This document shows, one piece after another, positions 34,065 to 42,742 of a stretch of 64,000 nucleotides of DNA. The notes under the pieces are model-generated. The model saw nothing but the letters and a program-made list of their open reading frames with translations. It ran no database searches and was not told the DNA's origin. Origin of the DNA: Micromonospora phytophila (GTDB lineage Bacteria > Actinomycetota > Actinomycetes > Mycobacteriales > Micromonosporaceae); the NCBI RefSeq assembly GCF_023656545.1, contig NZ_JAMOKF010000003.1, positions 18,842 through 82,841 on the forward strand, written 5' to 3'. The position numbers and the translations under genes were made by a program. The number at the start of each line of letters is the position of its first letter. The stretch's first letter is position 1.

Positions 34065-34811
34065 TCAGACGGCGGTACGTCCCCCGTCGACCGGCAGGAC
34101 CGCGCCGTGGATGAAGCTCGCCCGGTCGCTGGCCAGGAAGGTGATCGCGGCGGCGATTTCCTCAGCAGAGCCGGGCCGTCCAGCCGGTCCGCCCTTGGCC
34201 AGTTGGTCGAGTGCGTCGCCCATGGACGCGGTGCCCTCAGTACGGGTCGGTCCGGGGCCGACCGCGTTGACCCGTACGCCACTGGGCCCGTACTCGGCAG
34301 CCCAGGACTTCGTCAGCAGCGCCAACGCGGCCTTGCTCGACCCGTACAAAGCCAGCCCCGCAGCGCCGAACTCGGCGAGCATCGTGGTCACATTGACGAT
34401 CGCGCCCCGGCCGCGCCTGGCCATGTCGGGTGCGAGCTCCGCGACCAGGAAGTATGGCGCCTTGACATTGAGGGCGTACACCGAGTCGAACGTCTCCTCG
34501 CTGGTCTGCTCGGTAGGACCGAACGGGAAGATTCCAGCGCTGTTGATCAGTACGTCCACCTGCCCGAGCTGCTCCTTGCCACGAACGGCCAGCGAGCGCG
34601 CGGCGGCCTCGTCATGAAGATCGGTGGCCACGAACCAGGCCTGACCCCCGGCCGAACGAATTTCCTGCACCACGTCGTTGCCCCGGTTCTCGTCCCGACC
34701 GGACAAGACCACGTGCGCACCAAGCCGGGCCAACTCGGTAGCCACGGCCTTCCCGATGCCACTGGTTCCACCGGTCACCAAAGCCTTGGTACCCGAGAGT
34801 CCTGACGTCAT
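34065..34811 (-). CDS. SDR-family oxidoreductase
   Basis: 248 aa classical short-chain dehydrogenase. Cofactor motif TGGTSGIG at residues 13-20 with SGRDENRG after strand 2 (NADP preference likely), NSAG, catalytic serine in VNVTTMLAEFG context, YGSSK (Tyr and Lys), and the C-terminal HGAVLPVDGGRTAV. Probably reduces a keto or quinone compound. It is isolated between IS remnants and the pepA operon; no regulator is adjacent. Confidence 0.92.
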   Translation of the reverse strand: MTSGLSGTKALVTGGTSGIGKAVATELARLGAHVVLSGRDENRGNDVVQEIRSAGGQAWFVATDLHDEAAARSLAVRGKEQLGQVDVLINSAGIFPFGPTEQTSEETFDSVYALNVKAPYFLVAELAPDMARRGRGAIVNVTTMLAEFGAAGLALYGSSKAALALLTKSWAAEYGPSGVRVNAVGPGPTRTEGTASMGDALDQLAKGGPAGRPGSAEEIAAAITFLASDRASFIHGAVLPVDGGRTAV

Positions 34812-35039
34812 GATCTGCTCACCGTCCTGCTACGCGAACATCGACTTCAGTCGAGAAGGTCCCTGCGGCACGCCCTGACCGGTTGGCGCAAGGGACGGAA
34901 CAGCCGACAGACCCGTTTGGGCGACTACGCCGACTTATATGGCCATGAAAAGGAGTATGGCGTACCAGTTAGCAGCAGGGGCGCGAACTGCCACACGAGA
35001 GGCAACCGAGTGGGCTCGGGTTACGGCAAAGCTCTGCGC

Positions 35040-35180
35040 TTAGAACGTCCGTTGGTCAGCTCTCGCGCCACGGCCAGCATGTCGGCGTCCGTCATGCCAC
35101 CGGCCGCCAGCACCACGTCCGGCCGGGTTGCCGGTGAACGGGGTGACGGTGAAGGCGCCCACCTGATACAGGGCCCTCAT
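35040..35180 (-). pseudogene. PhzF-family isomerase N-terminal remnant
   Basis: From an ATG at 35180 that overlaps the ridA stop (ATGA): MRALYQVGAFTVTPFTGNPA, a frameshift, then VVLAAGGMTDADMLAVAREL. This is the start of a PhzF/diaminopimelate-epimerase-fold protein (FTxxPFxGNPAxV). It breaks off after 46 codons. The overlap shows it was the third gene of a pepA-ridA-phzF operon. Confidence 0.7.
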
Positions 35181-35563
35181 CGGCCGTGGACTCGCCAGGC
35201 GACGGCGTCGGCGGCCACCCTGAAGCCGTGGTGCAACCCGGCCACCTGCAGCACCGCCCGCGCTGGGCGATGGTCACCGAACGCCGCGGCAAAGACGGCG
35301 TCAACGGATGCCCAGTCGGAGATGTCGGTCAGGTACAGGTTGACCTTGGCGACGGAGTCAGCCCTGCCGCCACCGGCTGCCACGATGGACAGCACATTGG
35401 ACAGCACCCGACGCGCCTGCTCCGCGGCGGAGGAATCAGCGGAAACGCCGACCGGAAGCTGCGCGGACACCCAGACGATGCCGTCCGGCGTGACGGTAGC
35501 CTGTGCGTAGTGGCCGAACGGCTCGGGCGCCGCCGCCGTCGCGGCTGATTCAAGAAACATCAT
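35177..35563 (-). CDS. RidA/YjgF-family protein
   Basis: 128 aa (start at 35563 or the next codon 35560). FGHYAQATVTPDGIVWVSAQ, LPVGVSADSSAAEQARRVLS and VKVNLYLTDISDWASVDAVF identify the family; the conserved arginine of deaminases appears in GDHRPARAVLQV (R with VxVxxL-like context). RidA proteins hydrolyse reactive enamine/imine intermediates or act as related hydrolases. It overlaps the pepA 3-prime end by 14 bases and the broken phzF start by 4, so it is in an operon with both. Confidence 0.88.
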   Translation of the reverse strand: MMFLESAATAAAPEPFGHYAQATVTPDGIVWVSAQLPVGVSADSSAAEQARRVLSNVLSIVAAGGGRADSVAKVNLYLTDISDWASVDAVFAAAFGDHRPARAVLQVAGLHHGFRVAADAVAWRVHGR

Positions 35564-37061
35564 GGCCGCCGATCGCGATGTCCTCAGCGAGCCGCACCAG
35601 GGTCCGGACCGCGCACCCGGTGCCGCCGTTGGGCGTGTACCCGTAGGGCTCGCCCTCGTGAAATGCGGGTCCGGCGATGTCCAGGTGCGCCCAGGGGGTG
35701 CCGGCCGGCACGAACTCCTGGAGGAACAGGCCGGCCACCAAGCCGCCGCCCATCCGCTCGCCGTAGTTGGCGATGTCGGCCACCCGGGAGTTCAGGCTGC
35801 TGCGCAGCTCGGCCGGCAGCGGCATCGGCCAGGCCAGCTCGCCGGCCCGGCCGGCGGCGGCCAGGACCCGGTCACAGAAGGCGTCGTCGTTCGACATCAC
35901 CCCGAAGAGATGGTTACCCAGGCCGAACCGCATGGCCGCGGTCAGGGTGGCCACGTCCACGATCGCGTCGGGTCGCTCCTCGCCCGCGCGCACCAGCGCG
36001 TCGGCGAGCACCAGGCGTCCCTCGGCGTCGGTGTTGAGCACCTCGACTGTCCGGCCGCCGTACATCCGCAGCACGTCGCCGGGACGGACGGCGGAGCCGG
36101 ACGGCATGTTCTCGGCCAGCGCAAGCCAGCCGGTGACGTTGACCCGGAGGCCGAGCCGGGCGGCGGCCAGCACTGCGGTGAACACGGCCGCCGCGCCGGA
36201 CATGTCGCGCTTCATGATCTCGTTGGCGCCGACCGGCTTCAGCGAGATGCCGCCCGAGTCGTAGGTGATGCCCTTGCCGACGAAGGCGAGACTCGCCTTC
36301 GCCTCCGGGTGGGTGTGGGCGATCCGCACCAGCCGCGGCGGTCGGGCCGAGCCCTGCCCGACGCCAAGGATGCCACCGAAGGCACCCGCAACGAGCGCCC
36401 CCTCGTCGAGCACCTCGACCGCCAGCCCGTACTCCCGGCCGGCCGTGACCACGGCGGCGGCAAAGCTCTCCGGGTACAGGTCGTTGGCCGGCGTATTGAC
36501 CAGGTCGCGGGCCCGGTTCAGCTCCTGGCCGAGCACGTCGGCGCGTCGCACGGCGGCCTCGGCGTCCGTCCGGCCGTCGCGGTTCGCGATGATGGCCAGC
36601 TCGCGGACCGGGGCCGTGGCGTGGTGGGTGGTGCGGTAGGCGGTGAAGCTGTACGCGCCGAGTAGGCCACCCAGCGCCACCGCCTCCACGGCCTCGGCGG
36701 TCCCGGCTGGCAGCGCCACGGCGACCGTCGCGGCGCCGGCCAGAGTCCGGGCGGCCACCCCGGCGGCCCGGCGCAGCACCTCCGCGTCGTACCCGTTGTT
36801 GTCGTTGGCGACGTCGCCGAGGCCGACCGCGAGGACCAGCCTGGCCTCGATGCCGGCGGGTGCGGGAAGCTTGACCGCTTCGCCCTCGGCACCGGTCACG
36901 CCGAGTAGCCCGGCCAGCGTGCCGTCGAACGCCTCGGCCACCGCCTCCGCGCCGGGCGCCAGCACCGGCCCCTTGGAACCCTTGGCGACACCGATCACGA
37001 TGCAGTCCGCGGGCAGCGATGCAGCGGGGGTCGTGCTTACCGTCAGTGCGGTCACTGTCAT
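35550..37061 (-). CDS. pepA: Leucyl aminopeptidase, M17 family
   Basis: 503 aa. Catalytic domain with all signature blocks: FVGKGITYDSGGISLKP (metal lysine and aspartate), MKRDMSGAAAVF, GWLALAENMPSG, the PROSITE signature NTDAEGRL and YGERMGGGLVAGLFLQEFV. It removes N-terminal residues from peptides using two metal ions, in the cytosol as a hexamer. Encoded upstream of ridA in the same operon. Full length, no damage seen. Confidence 0.95.
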   Translation of the reverse strand: MTVTALTVSTTPAASLPADCIVIGVAKGSKGPVLAPGAEAVAEAFDGTLAGLLGVTGAEGEAVKLPAPAGIEARLVLAVGLGDVANDNNGYDAEVLRRAAGVAARTLAGAATVAVALPAGTAEAVEAVALGGLLGAYSFTAYRTTHHATAPVRELAIIANRDGRTDAEAAVRRADVLGQELNRARDLVNTPANDLYPESFAAAVVTAGREYGLAVEVLDEGALVAGAFGGILGVGQGSARPPRLVRIAHTHPEAKASLAFVGKGITYDSGGISLKPVGANEIMKRDMSGAAAVFTAVLAAARLGLRVNVTGWLALAENMPSGSAVRPGDVLRMYGGRTVEVLNTDAEGRLVLADALVRAGEERPDAIVDVATLTAAMRFGLGNHLFGVMSNDDAFCDRVLAAAGRAGELAWPMPLPAELRSSLNSRVADIANYGERMGGGLVAGLFLQEFVPAGTPWAHLDIAGPAFHEGEPYGYTPNGGTGCAVRTLVRLAEDIAIGGHDVS

Positions 37062-37091
37062 ACGTCCTGTTCTTTCTTTCGCGATTGCGGG

Positions 37092-38033
37092 TCAGGCTCT
37101 CGGCTCGGTCAGCGCTGCCGGGGTTTCCGCCGACGCCGGTGCCGACAGCGGCCGCTTGCGTCGGCGGGTCAGGCCGACCCCGGCGAGCACGACCACCATC
37201 CCGGTGGCGATCCGGAGGTTGAAACCCTCGTCGAGTACGACAGCGCCCAGCGCTACTGAGACCACCGGCAGCAGGTAGCCGACCGTCGCGGCGTTGGTGG
37301 CGCCCTCGGCGGCGATGATCCGGTAGGTGAGGTGGAAGGTGATCCCGGTGGCGACGATGCCCAGGATCACGACGGAGATCAGGGTCTTCGGGCCGATCTC
37401 GATCGGTGTCAAACCGCCGGCGGGCAGGGTCAGCGCGGTCAGGCCGGTTGCCGCGATGAGCTGCGCGGCGGACAGCGAGATGGTGGGGATGCCTTTGCCG
37501 ACCAGGTTGCGGCCCATGTACGCGAAGCCGACGGCATAGCTCGCCGCTGCGGCGACGATGGCAAGAGCGCCCCACCCGACCGGCCCGGTCGTCTGCCACG
37601 GAGCGAAGATCAGCACGACCCCGACGAACCCGAGCAGGAGTCCGCCCAGCCGGACCGGCCGGAGTCCGCGCTCCGAGCCGATCACGACGCCGATCAGCAG
37701 GGACCACAGCGGGGTCGTCGCGTTCAGTACGCCGGCCACCCCGGAGTCGATGGTCTGCTGGCCGATGCTGAACATGGCGAACGGCAGGGCGTTGCAGAAG
37801 AAGGCGGCCACGACGATGTGACCCCAGATCGCCTTACCTCGAGGCAGCCGTCGACCCGAGCCGAGGCATGCGATCAGCAGAGCGGCCGATCCGAGTACGC
37901 ACCGGCTGAGGGTGACCTGGACCGGAGTCAGGGCGTCGAGGGCCAGCTCGATCCAGAAGAAGGTCGATCCCCACAGCAGGGCGAGCACGCCCACTCGCGC
38001 CCACGCCCATGTCCTGCCCGCGACACTGTTCAC
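37092..38033 (-). CDS. EamA/DMT-family exporter (RhaT-like)
   Basis: 313 aa from a GTG at 38033, chosen because AAGGAG lies 7 bases before it; the frame continues upstream but without a site. Ten predicted helices in two EamA repeats (WARVGVLALLWGSTFFWIEL for the first; LAIVAAAASYAVGFAYMGRN for the second). Drug/metabolite transporter of unknown substrate. The divergent LysR gene starts 92 bases away and likely controls it; pepA follows after only 30 bases and may be co-transcribed. Confidence 0.9.
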   Translation of the reverse strand: MNSVAGRTWAWARVGVLALLWGSTFFWIELALDALTPVQVTLSRCVLGSAALLIACLGSGRRLPRGKAIWGHIVVAAFFCNALPFAMFSIGQQTIDSGVAGVLNATTPLWSLLIGVVIGSERGLRPVRLGGLLLGFVGVVLIFAPWQTTGPVGWGALAIVAAAASYAVGFAYMGRNLVGKGIPTISLSAAQLIAATGLTALTLPAGGLTPIEIGPKTLISVVILGIVATGITFHLTYRIIAAEGATNAATVGYLLPVVSVALGAVVLDEGFNLRIATGMVVVLAGVGLTRRRKRPLSAPASAETPAALTEPRA

Positions 38034-38125
38034 CCTTGATCTCCTTGGTCCGTCGCCATGAACGGTGCCGCACCCGATCCGGTAGAACAAGCAAAAGGTT
38101 ATGGAGTGACGTTAAGCTCTGCTAC

Positions 38126-39019
38126 ATGATTGACGTGAGACGGATGCAGGTGCTGCGGGCGGTGGTCACCAGCGGGTCGGTGACCGCGGCGGCGGCGCAC
38201 CTCGGCTACACCCCCTCCGCCGTCAGCCAGCAGGTGGCGGCGTTGGAAAAGGAAGCCGGGATCGCGCTGCTCGAACGGGTCGGCCGGGGTGTGCAGCCCA
38301 CGGCGGCGGGCCGACTGCTCACCAAGCACGCGGCCATCATCGGCCAGCACGTCGCCGAGGCCGAGACCGCGCTGGCCGATTTGCGCGCGGGGCATACCGG
38401 CCGGCTGACGGTCCGCTACTTCGCCTCGGTCGGCCCGACCCTGCTGGCATCCGCCCTCGCCCGACTTCGGCGCGAGCACCCCGACGTGACGATCGACCCC
38501 AAGCTGAGCGATCCGGATGATCCAATGCCGGACGTGGAGCAAGGAAACGCCGACCTGGCCATCGTGGTCCGCCGAACGAGCGACGAAAGGCGCCAGGGCA
38601 TCCGCGTGGTGCACCTGCTCGACGACGCGTACCAGGCCGTGCTGCCCACCGGACACCCGCTCTCCGTGCAACGGGTGATCGACCTGGCCGACCTCGCCGG
38701 CGAACCCTGGGTCGGCAGCGAACCGCCCGGCCCCTGCCTGGAGCCCATAATCGACGCCTGCGCCGCGGCGGGCTTCACTCCGGACTTCGTGGCGAAATCG
38801 GAGGACTACGCCACGGCTCAGGGATTCGTCGCAGCCGGCCTCGGCATCAGCCTCATCCCCCGACTCGGACTGAGCACCCGCCACCCCGGCGTCACCATCC
38901 GCCCGGTCCGCCGCCCCGATCCGGTAAGGACGATCTACGCCGCAGTCCGGGAGATCTCACTCGATCAGCCCGCACTGCGCGCGCTGATCGACGCCCTCAT
39001 GGACGCCGCGAAGGCGTGA
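38126..39019 (+). CDS. LysR-family regulator
   Basis: 297 aa from the ATG at 38126. HTH at about residues 5-60 (MQVLRAVVTSGSVTAAAAHL, YTPSAVSQQVAALEKEAG), effector domain LTVRYFASVGPTLLASALAR onward with the late QGFVAAGLGISLIPRLGL. Divergent from the EamA exporter gene, the classical arrangement for a LysR regulator and its exporter. The inducer is unknown. Confidence 0.92.
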   Translation: MIDVRRMQVLRAVVTSGSVTAAAAHLGYTPSAVSQQVAALEKEAGIALLERVGRGVQPTAAGRLLTKHAAIIGQHVAEAETALADLRAGHTGRLTVRYFASVGPTLLASALARLRREHPDVTIDPKLSDPDDPMPDVEQGNADLAIVVRRTSDERRQGIRVVHLLDDAYQAVLPTGHPLSVQRVIDLADLAGEPWVGSEPPGPCLEPIIDACAAAGFTPDFVAKSEDYATAQGFVAAGLGISLIPRLGLSTRHPGVTIRPVRRPDPVRTIYAAVREISLDQPALRALIDALMDAAKA

Positions 39020-39286
39020 GACATAGGCGTCCCTGGGTCGCGACATGGCTGCTCCAGCGGCGGCCTCTCATCTACGCTGCCCGGCCAGGGCCCCGGCAGA
39101 GTCGTCGGGTGATGCCGAGTAGGGCGAGTGGCCGGTTGCTGTCGCGGGCGTGGTGGCGGTTGGCGGCGGCGACCTGATGACGGCGTAGTAGGGCGGGTCC
39201 GGCCCGTATAAGGAGTTCTTCCGGCCTGGCGTTGTGCCGCGACGCCTGGCGGGGGTCCCCGCATCGGTGACGGAAGGTGGGGGTCC

Positions 39287-40255
39287 TTACCGGGAGTCGT
39301 CCCAGGCCATCGAGTTCATCCTCCAGCCGTCGGGCGTCCGGACGAACTGGGTGGTCTTGTGGCCGGCGCCCTCGAACCGTGCGCCGTCGCGGACACCGGA
39401 CTTGCGGTAGTGGCTGAACCGATGCGCGACCGACCCGAAGATCTCGGTGCGTTCGGCGACTTCCCATTCGGAGAACTCAGTCAACGTCCCGTCGGTGAGG
39501 ATGTTCTTCCGAGGCGCGATGAACGCGTCGAGGTCGTAGATCACGGGTTCGGCCCCGACGTTCATGATGATCGTCCCTTGCGGAATGAACACCTCACGGA
39601 TGACGTCGACGTTCGGCCCGCTGCCGCCGGTGTTGGTGAACGCGCCGAGGAAGGTGCGCATCAGCTGGTCGAGCTCGGCCTTGACGTCGGCACCCCCTCC
39701 TGGGTGGGTGGATTCAGGCCATTCGGTGGCGAGCACGGACCAGACCTGCTTGTCGCGCCGAAGCCCGCCGGTGCCCGGGTTGTATTGCCGCAGCGTGCCG
39801 TCAAGGCTCATACCAAGCCTCTTGGCCACGTTGATGCTGCGGATGTTGTCCGGCAGGGTGCACCACTGAGCGCGGGCCAGGCCGCGTGTGTGGAAGGCCC
39901 AGTCGATCATCATGCGGACCACCTGGGTGATCAGCCCCTGTCCCTCCGCGGCCGGCTCGAGCCAGCAGCCGATTTCGCACACCCCGAGGGCGGTGTCGAA
40001 GCTGACGAACATGGTGCCGCCGACCAGGGTGCCGGCGAGCCAGATGCCGTAGAGGCGCTGCCGGTCGGCGGCCTGGCAGTCGGCGTAGCGCTGGAGCACC
40101 GCTCGCGCGGAGTCGAGGTCGGAGGCGACGAAGCTCGCGCCCACCCAGGGCACGATGTGCGTGCGGGCGCGGTCCAGGTGGGCCAGGAACTCCTCGGCGT
40201 GGTGCGGCTCGAGCGCCCGCAACTCGGCGTTGTCGCGCAGCGCGGTGGCGAACAA
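39287..40255 (-). CDS. GNAT acetyltransferase fused to an NTF2-like domain
   Basis: 322 aa from a TTG at 40255 (GGAGG 4 bases upstream). Residues about 1-185 form a RimJ/RimL-type GNAT (LRALEPHHAEEFLAHLDRAR, EIGCWLEPAAEGQGLITQVV acetyl-CoA loop, NIRSINVAKRLGMSLDGTLR). Residues about 190-322 form a separate DUF4440/NTF2-like domain (ELDQLMRTFLGAFTNTGGSG, VIREVFIPQGTIIMN, HKTTQFVRTPDGWRMNSMAW). The reading frame is continuous across the join. Probably acetylates an amine on a protein N-terminus or small molecule. Divergent from a TetR gene with a dyad in the 48-bp gap. Confidence 0.85.
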   Translation of the reverse strand: MFATALRDNAELRALEPHHAEEFLAHLDRARTHIVPWVGASFVASDLDSARAVLQRYADCQAADRQRLYGIWLAGTLVGGTMFVSFDTALGVCEIGCWLEPAAEGQGLITQVVRMMIDWAFHTRGLARAQWCTLPDNIRSINVAKRLGMSLDGTLRQYNPGTGGLRRDKQVWSVLATEWPESTHPGGGADVKAELDQLMRTFLGAFTNTGGSGPNVDVIREVFIPQGTIIMNVGAEPVIYDLDAFIAPRKNILTDGTLTEFSEWEVAERTEIFGSVAHRFSHYRKSGVRDGARFEGAGHKTTQFVRTPDGWRMNSMAWDDSR

Positions 40256-40268
40256 GGAACCTCCATTT

Positions 40269-40286
40269 ACATAACGGGCGTTGTGT
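40269..40286. promoter_or_regulatory. TetR operator (18-bp dyad)
   Basis: ACATAACG-GG-CGTTGTGT, an imperfect palindrome (7 of 8 pairs), lies between the divergent starts at 40255 and 40304. Its position would block both promoters. Assignment to the neighbouring TetR protein is inferred. Confidence 0.65.
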
Positions 40287-40303
40287 GAATGTAGCCTGTC
40301 GGC

Positions 40304-40915
40304 ATGCCACGTCACAAGGGAGACCACGACGCCCGCCGCCGCGACGTGTCCGGGGCCGTGTGGCGGGTTCTGGCCGCGCACGGGTTCGGCGGCCTCACGC
40401 TGCGGGCGGTCGCCACCGAGATGGGCGCGACCACCGGCCTGCTCACGCACTACTTCCCGAACAAAAAGGACCTGGTCGCGCATGCGTTGACGTTGCTGGA
40501 CGAGCACCGTGCGGCACGGCCGAGGCGCATCGCACCCGAGCCCGAGGGGCTCGCCGCATTACGGGCGATACTGATGGACATCCTCCCGTTGACGCCGCAG
40601 GCCGCCACGGACAATCGGATCTGGGTCAGTTCGTGGGACGCCGCGCTGGCTGACCGGGACCTCGCGGTCGGGCACGCGGCCCGCTACGCGCGCTCGCGCG
40701 AGCGGATCCGCCACCATGTGGAGACGGCGCAACACCTCGGGGAGCTGCCACCGCATGATCCGGACGATATCGCGGCGGCTGTCCAATCGTTCGCGCTCGG
40801 CCTCATCGTCCAGGCGCTGTTCGGCCCGGAGGAGTTCCCCCCCGAGCGCCAGATCCGCCTCCTGGACGGCTACCTGGCAACGCTCGCCACCACAACCCCG
40901 CCCGCCGCGCGGTAA
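40304..40915 (+). CDS. TetR-family regulator
   Basis: 203 aa. HTH RVLAAHGFGGLTLRAVATEM then GATTGLLTHYFPNKKDLVAH, and a TetR_C_6-type ligand domain (NRIWVSSWDAALADRDLAVG). Close to BetI-like regulators. Divergent to the GNAT-NTF2 fusion gene, sharing a dyad operator; most likely its repressor. Confidence 0.9.
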   Translation: MPRHKGDHDARRRDVSGAVWRVLAAHGFGGLTLRAVATEMGATTGLLTHYFPNKKDLVAHALTLLDEHRAARPRRIAPEPEGLAALRAILMDILPLTPQAATDNRIWVSSWDAALADRDLAVGHAARYARSRERIRHHVETAQHLGELPPHDPDDIAAAVQSFALGLIVQALFGPEEFPPERQIRLLDGYLATLATTTPPAAR

Positions 40916-40939
40916 TCTCCGAGCGGGTATGCAGGCCGA

Positions 40940-41148
40940 GGATCAGCCACGGTGACCAGCTCGCCGCCGCTAGGATTCCCATCCAGCCCGGACCGGCGTC
41001 CAGCTGCGTGGCTGCGAGCAGTGACAGCAGCGTCGCCGTGGTCGCGGTCCCGAACAGGCTGACGGCTTCACCGAGCCAGAAGACCCGGAAGGCGCGAGGG
41101 AGACGGGGGGACGCCCGTCTCCCTCGATTCAGCAACTGACCCACCACA
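40940..41148 (-). pseudogene. MFS transporter N-terminal remnant
   Basis: Reverse strand reads SPRLPRAFRVFWLGEAVSLF, GTATTATLLSLLAATQLDAG and WMGILAAASWSPWLILGL, the first helix pair of an actinobacterial MFS efflux pump (FRxFWxGEAVSxFGTxxT). It ends abruptly near 40940 beside the TetR gene end. No start codon of quality is seen (GTG near 41145). Confidence 0.65.
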
Positions 41149-41158
41149 ATCAGCTCAC

Positions 41159-42208
41159 TCAGGCCGCGGCGCGGTCGGTGAGTGGGCGGCGACGAAGTGC
41201 GGTGTCGGTCAGTGAACGCGGGGGCAGGGGGGCGTTGGGGTTGTACATGTTGGTTCCGGGCGGCACGATCTCGTCGATCCGGTCGAGAGTCGCATCGTCC
41301 AGGGTTAGCGTGGCGCCCTTGAGGAGGTCCTCCAGTTGCGGCATGATCCGCGGTCCGATGATCGCCGAGGTGACGGCGGGGTGGGCCACGGTGAACGCAA
41401 TGGCGAGCTGCGGGAGGGTGCAGCCGATGTTTTCCGCGAGCTCGACGAGCTGCTCGACGACGTCGAGCTTGGCGGCGTTTTCCGCGATCGTGGGATCGAA
41501 TCGTTCCGGCCGGATTGTGGGACGGCCGGTTGACAGGTCGATGGGCTGGTTCTTGCGGTACTTGCCGGTGAGGAACCCGAAGGCCAGTGGGCTCCAGACC
41601 AGCACCCCCATTCCGTAGCGCTGGCAGACGGGCAGGACCGAGGCCTCGATCCCGCGGGCCAGGATCGAATACGGCGGCTGTTCGGTGCGGAAGCGTCCGA
41701 GGCCGCGACGCTCGGAGACGTGATGCGCCTCGACGATCTCCTCGGCCGGGAACGTCGAGCAGCCGAAAGCGCGGATCTTCCCCTCGCGCACAAGGTCGCT
41801 GAGCACCGAGAGCGTCTCCTCGACGTCGGTCGAGTCGTCGGGGCGGTGGACCTGGTAGAGGTCGATCCAGTCGGTGTTCAGGCGCCTGAGGCTGTCCTCC
41901 ACCGCCTTGAGGATCCAACGCCGCGAGTTGCCACTGTGATTGCGGCCCTCGCCCATCTGAAAGTGCACCTTGGTGGCCAACACGATGTCATCACGGCGCC
42001 CCCGCAGCGCCTTGCCCACGATTTCCTCGGACTCTCCCTGTCCGTACATGTCGGCGGTGTCGACGAAGTTGATCCCCTGGTCCAGGGCGGCGTGGATGAT
42101 GCGGACACAATCGTCGTGGTCGGAGTTGCAGCCATCCTGGAACATCATGGTCCCGAGGCAGAAGACACTGACTTCGATACCGGTTCCACCGAGGGTGCGA
42201 TAGCGCAT
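41159..42208 (-). CDS. Aldo/keto reductase
   Basis: 349 aa TIM-barrel reductase. Catalytic tetrad context is present: NFVDTADMYGQGESEEIVGK (Asp and Tyr), VLATKVHFQMG (Lys), WIDLYQVHRPDDSTDVEETL (His). VLVWSPLAFGFLTGKYRKNQ and AVTSAIIGPRIMPQLEDLLK are typical of the AKR11/12-like group. Uses NADPH to reduce aldehydes or ketones. Divergent from a MerR gene; a perfect 16-bp palindrome lies between them. Confidence 0.93.
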   Translation of the reverse strand: MRYRTLGGTGIEVSVFCLGTMMFQDGCNSDHDDCVRIIHAALDQGINFVDTADMYGQGESEEIVGKALRGRRDDIVLATKVHFQMGEGRNHSGNSRRWILKAVEDSLRRLNTDWIDLYQVHRPDDSTDVEETLSVLSDLVREGKIRAFGCSTFPAEEIVEAHHVSERRGLGRFRTEQPPYSILARGIEASVLPVCQRYGMGVLVWSPLAFGFLTGKYRKNQPIDLSTGRPTIRPERFDPTIAENAAKLDVVEQLVELAENIGCTLPQLAIAFTVAHPAVTSAIIGPRIMPQLEDLLKGATLTLDDATLDRIDEIVPPGTNMYNPNAPLPPRSLTDTALRRRPLTDRAAA

Positions 42209-42283
42209 GGTGATGCTTCCCTTACTGTTTCAGCCGTGATTGCAGAGCGACAGAAGCGTCGATCGCACGGGGAACCCTAGGAT

Positions 42284-42299
42284 CTAGAGTTGGCTCTAG
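42284..42299. promoter_or_regulatory. MerR operator, perfect 6-4-6 palindrome
   Basis: CTAGAG-TTGG-CTCTAG between the aldo/keto reductase start (42208) and the MerR start (42323). MerR-type regulators bind such dyads between over-spaced -35 and -10 boxes. The same 6-4-6 layout occurs at the other MerR locus (55273-55288). Confidence 0.7.
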
Positions 42300-42322
42300 G
42301 TCAAGCCGCTACCGTGAACGGT

Positions 42323-42742
42323 ATGGCTGAGGTCACCACAAGTCTGAGCATCGGGCAGGTCGCCGAACGCACCGGCTTGAGCGTGCACGCGCTGCGCTTC
42401 TACGAGCACGAGGGACTCTTCGTCAACCCTGTGCGGCGCGGACCTGGCGGGCGCCGCGTCTACCGCCAGGATGACGTGGACTGGCTCACCGTCTGCATCA
42501 TCTTGCGCGCCTCCGGCATGCCCCTGACCGCGCTACGCCGATACGCCGACCTCGTCAGGCAAGGAGCCGGCAACGAGGAAGAACGACGCACGCTCCTGCG
42601 CGAGCACCAAGCCCGCGTCACCACCCAGATCGACAGACTCGCCGAGTGCCTGGACCTGATCAGGTTCAAGGTCGGCGTGTATGAGGACCTCCTCGACCCG
42701 GACAGCGCCGCCGACCACCAATGCCACGCTCCGGGCCGCTGA
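42323..42742 (+). CDS. MerR-family regulator (3-prime end replaced by IS3 remnant)
   Basis: 139 aa from the ATG at 42323. HTH and wing: LSIGQVAERTGLSVHALRFY, EHEGLFVNPVRRGPGGRRVY, DDVDWLTVCIILRASGMPLT; then a coiled-coil dimer helix (EEERRTLLREHQARVTTQID) and FKVGVYEDLLDP. The last roughly ten residues (AADHQCHAPGR) and the stop lie inside IS3-type sequence, so the natural tail was lost, but the functional domains are whole. No effector-binding cysteines; AKR-linked MerR proteins are usually aldehyde-responsive (inference). Confidence 0.88.
   Translation: MAEVTTSLSIGQVAERTGLSVHALRFYEHEGLFVNPVRRGPGGRRVYRQDDVDWLTVCIILRASGMPLTALRRYADLVRQGAGNEEERRTLLREHQARVTTQIDRLAECLDLIRFKVGVYEDLLDPDSAADHQCHAPGR

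Noticed and set aside
39020..39286. Reverse reading LLRRHQVAAANRHHARDSNR as a transposase tail
   Set aside because: It resembles several IS endings loosely, but no family could be fixed.
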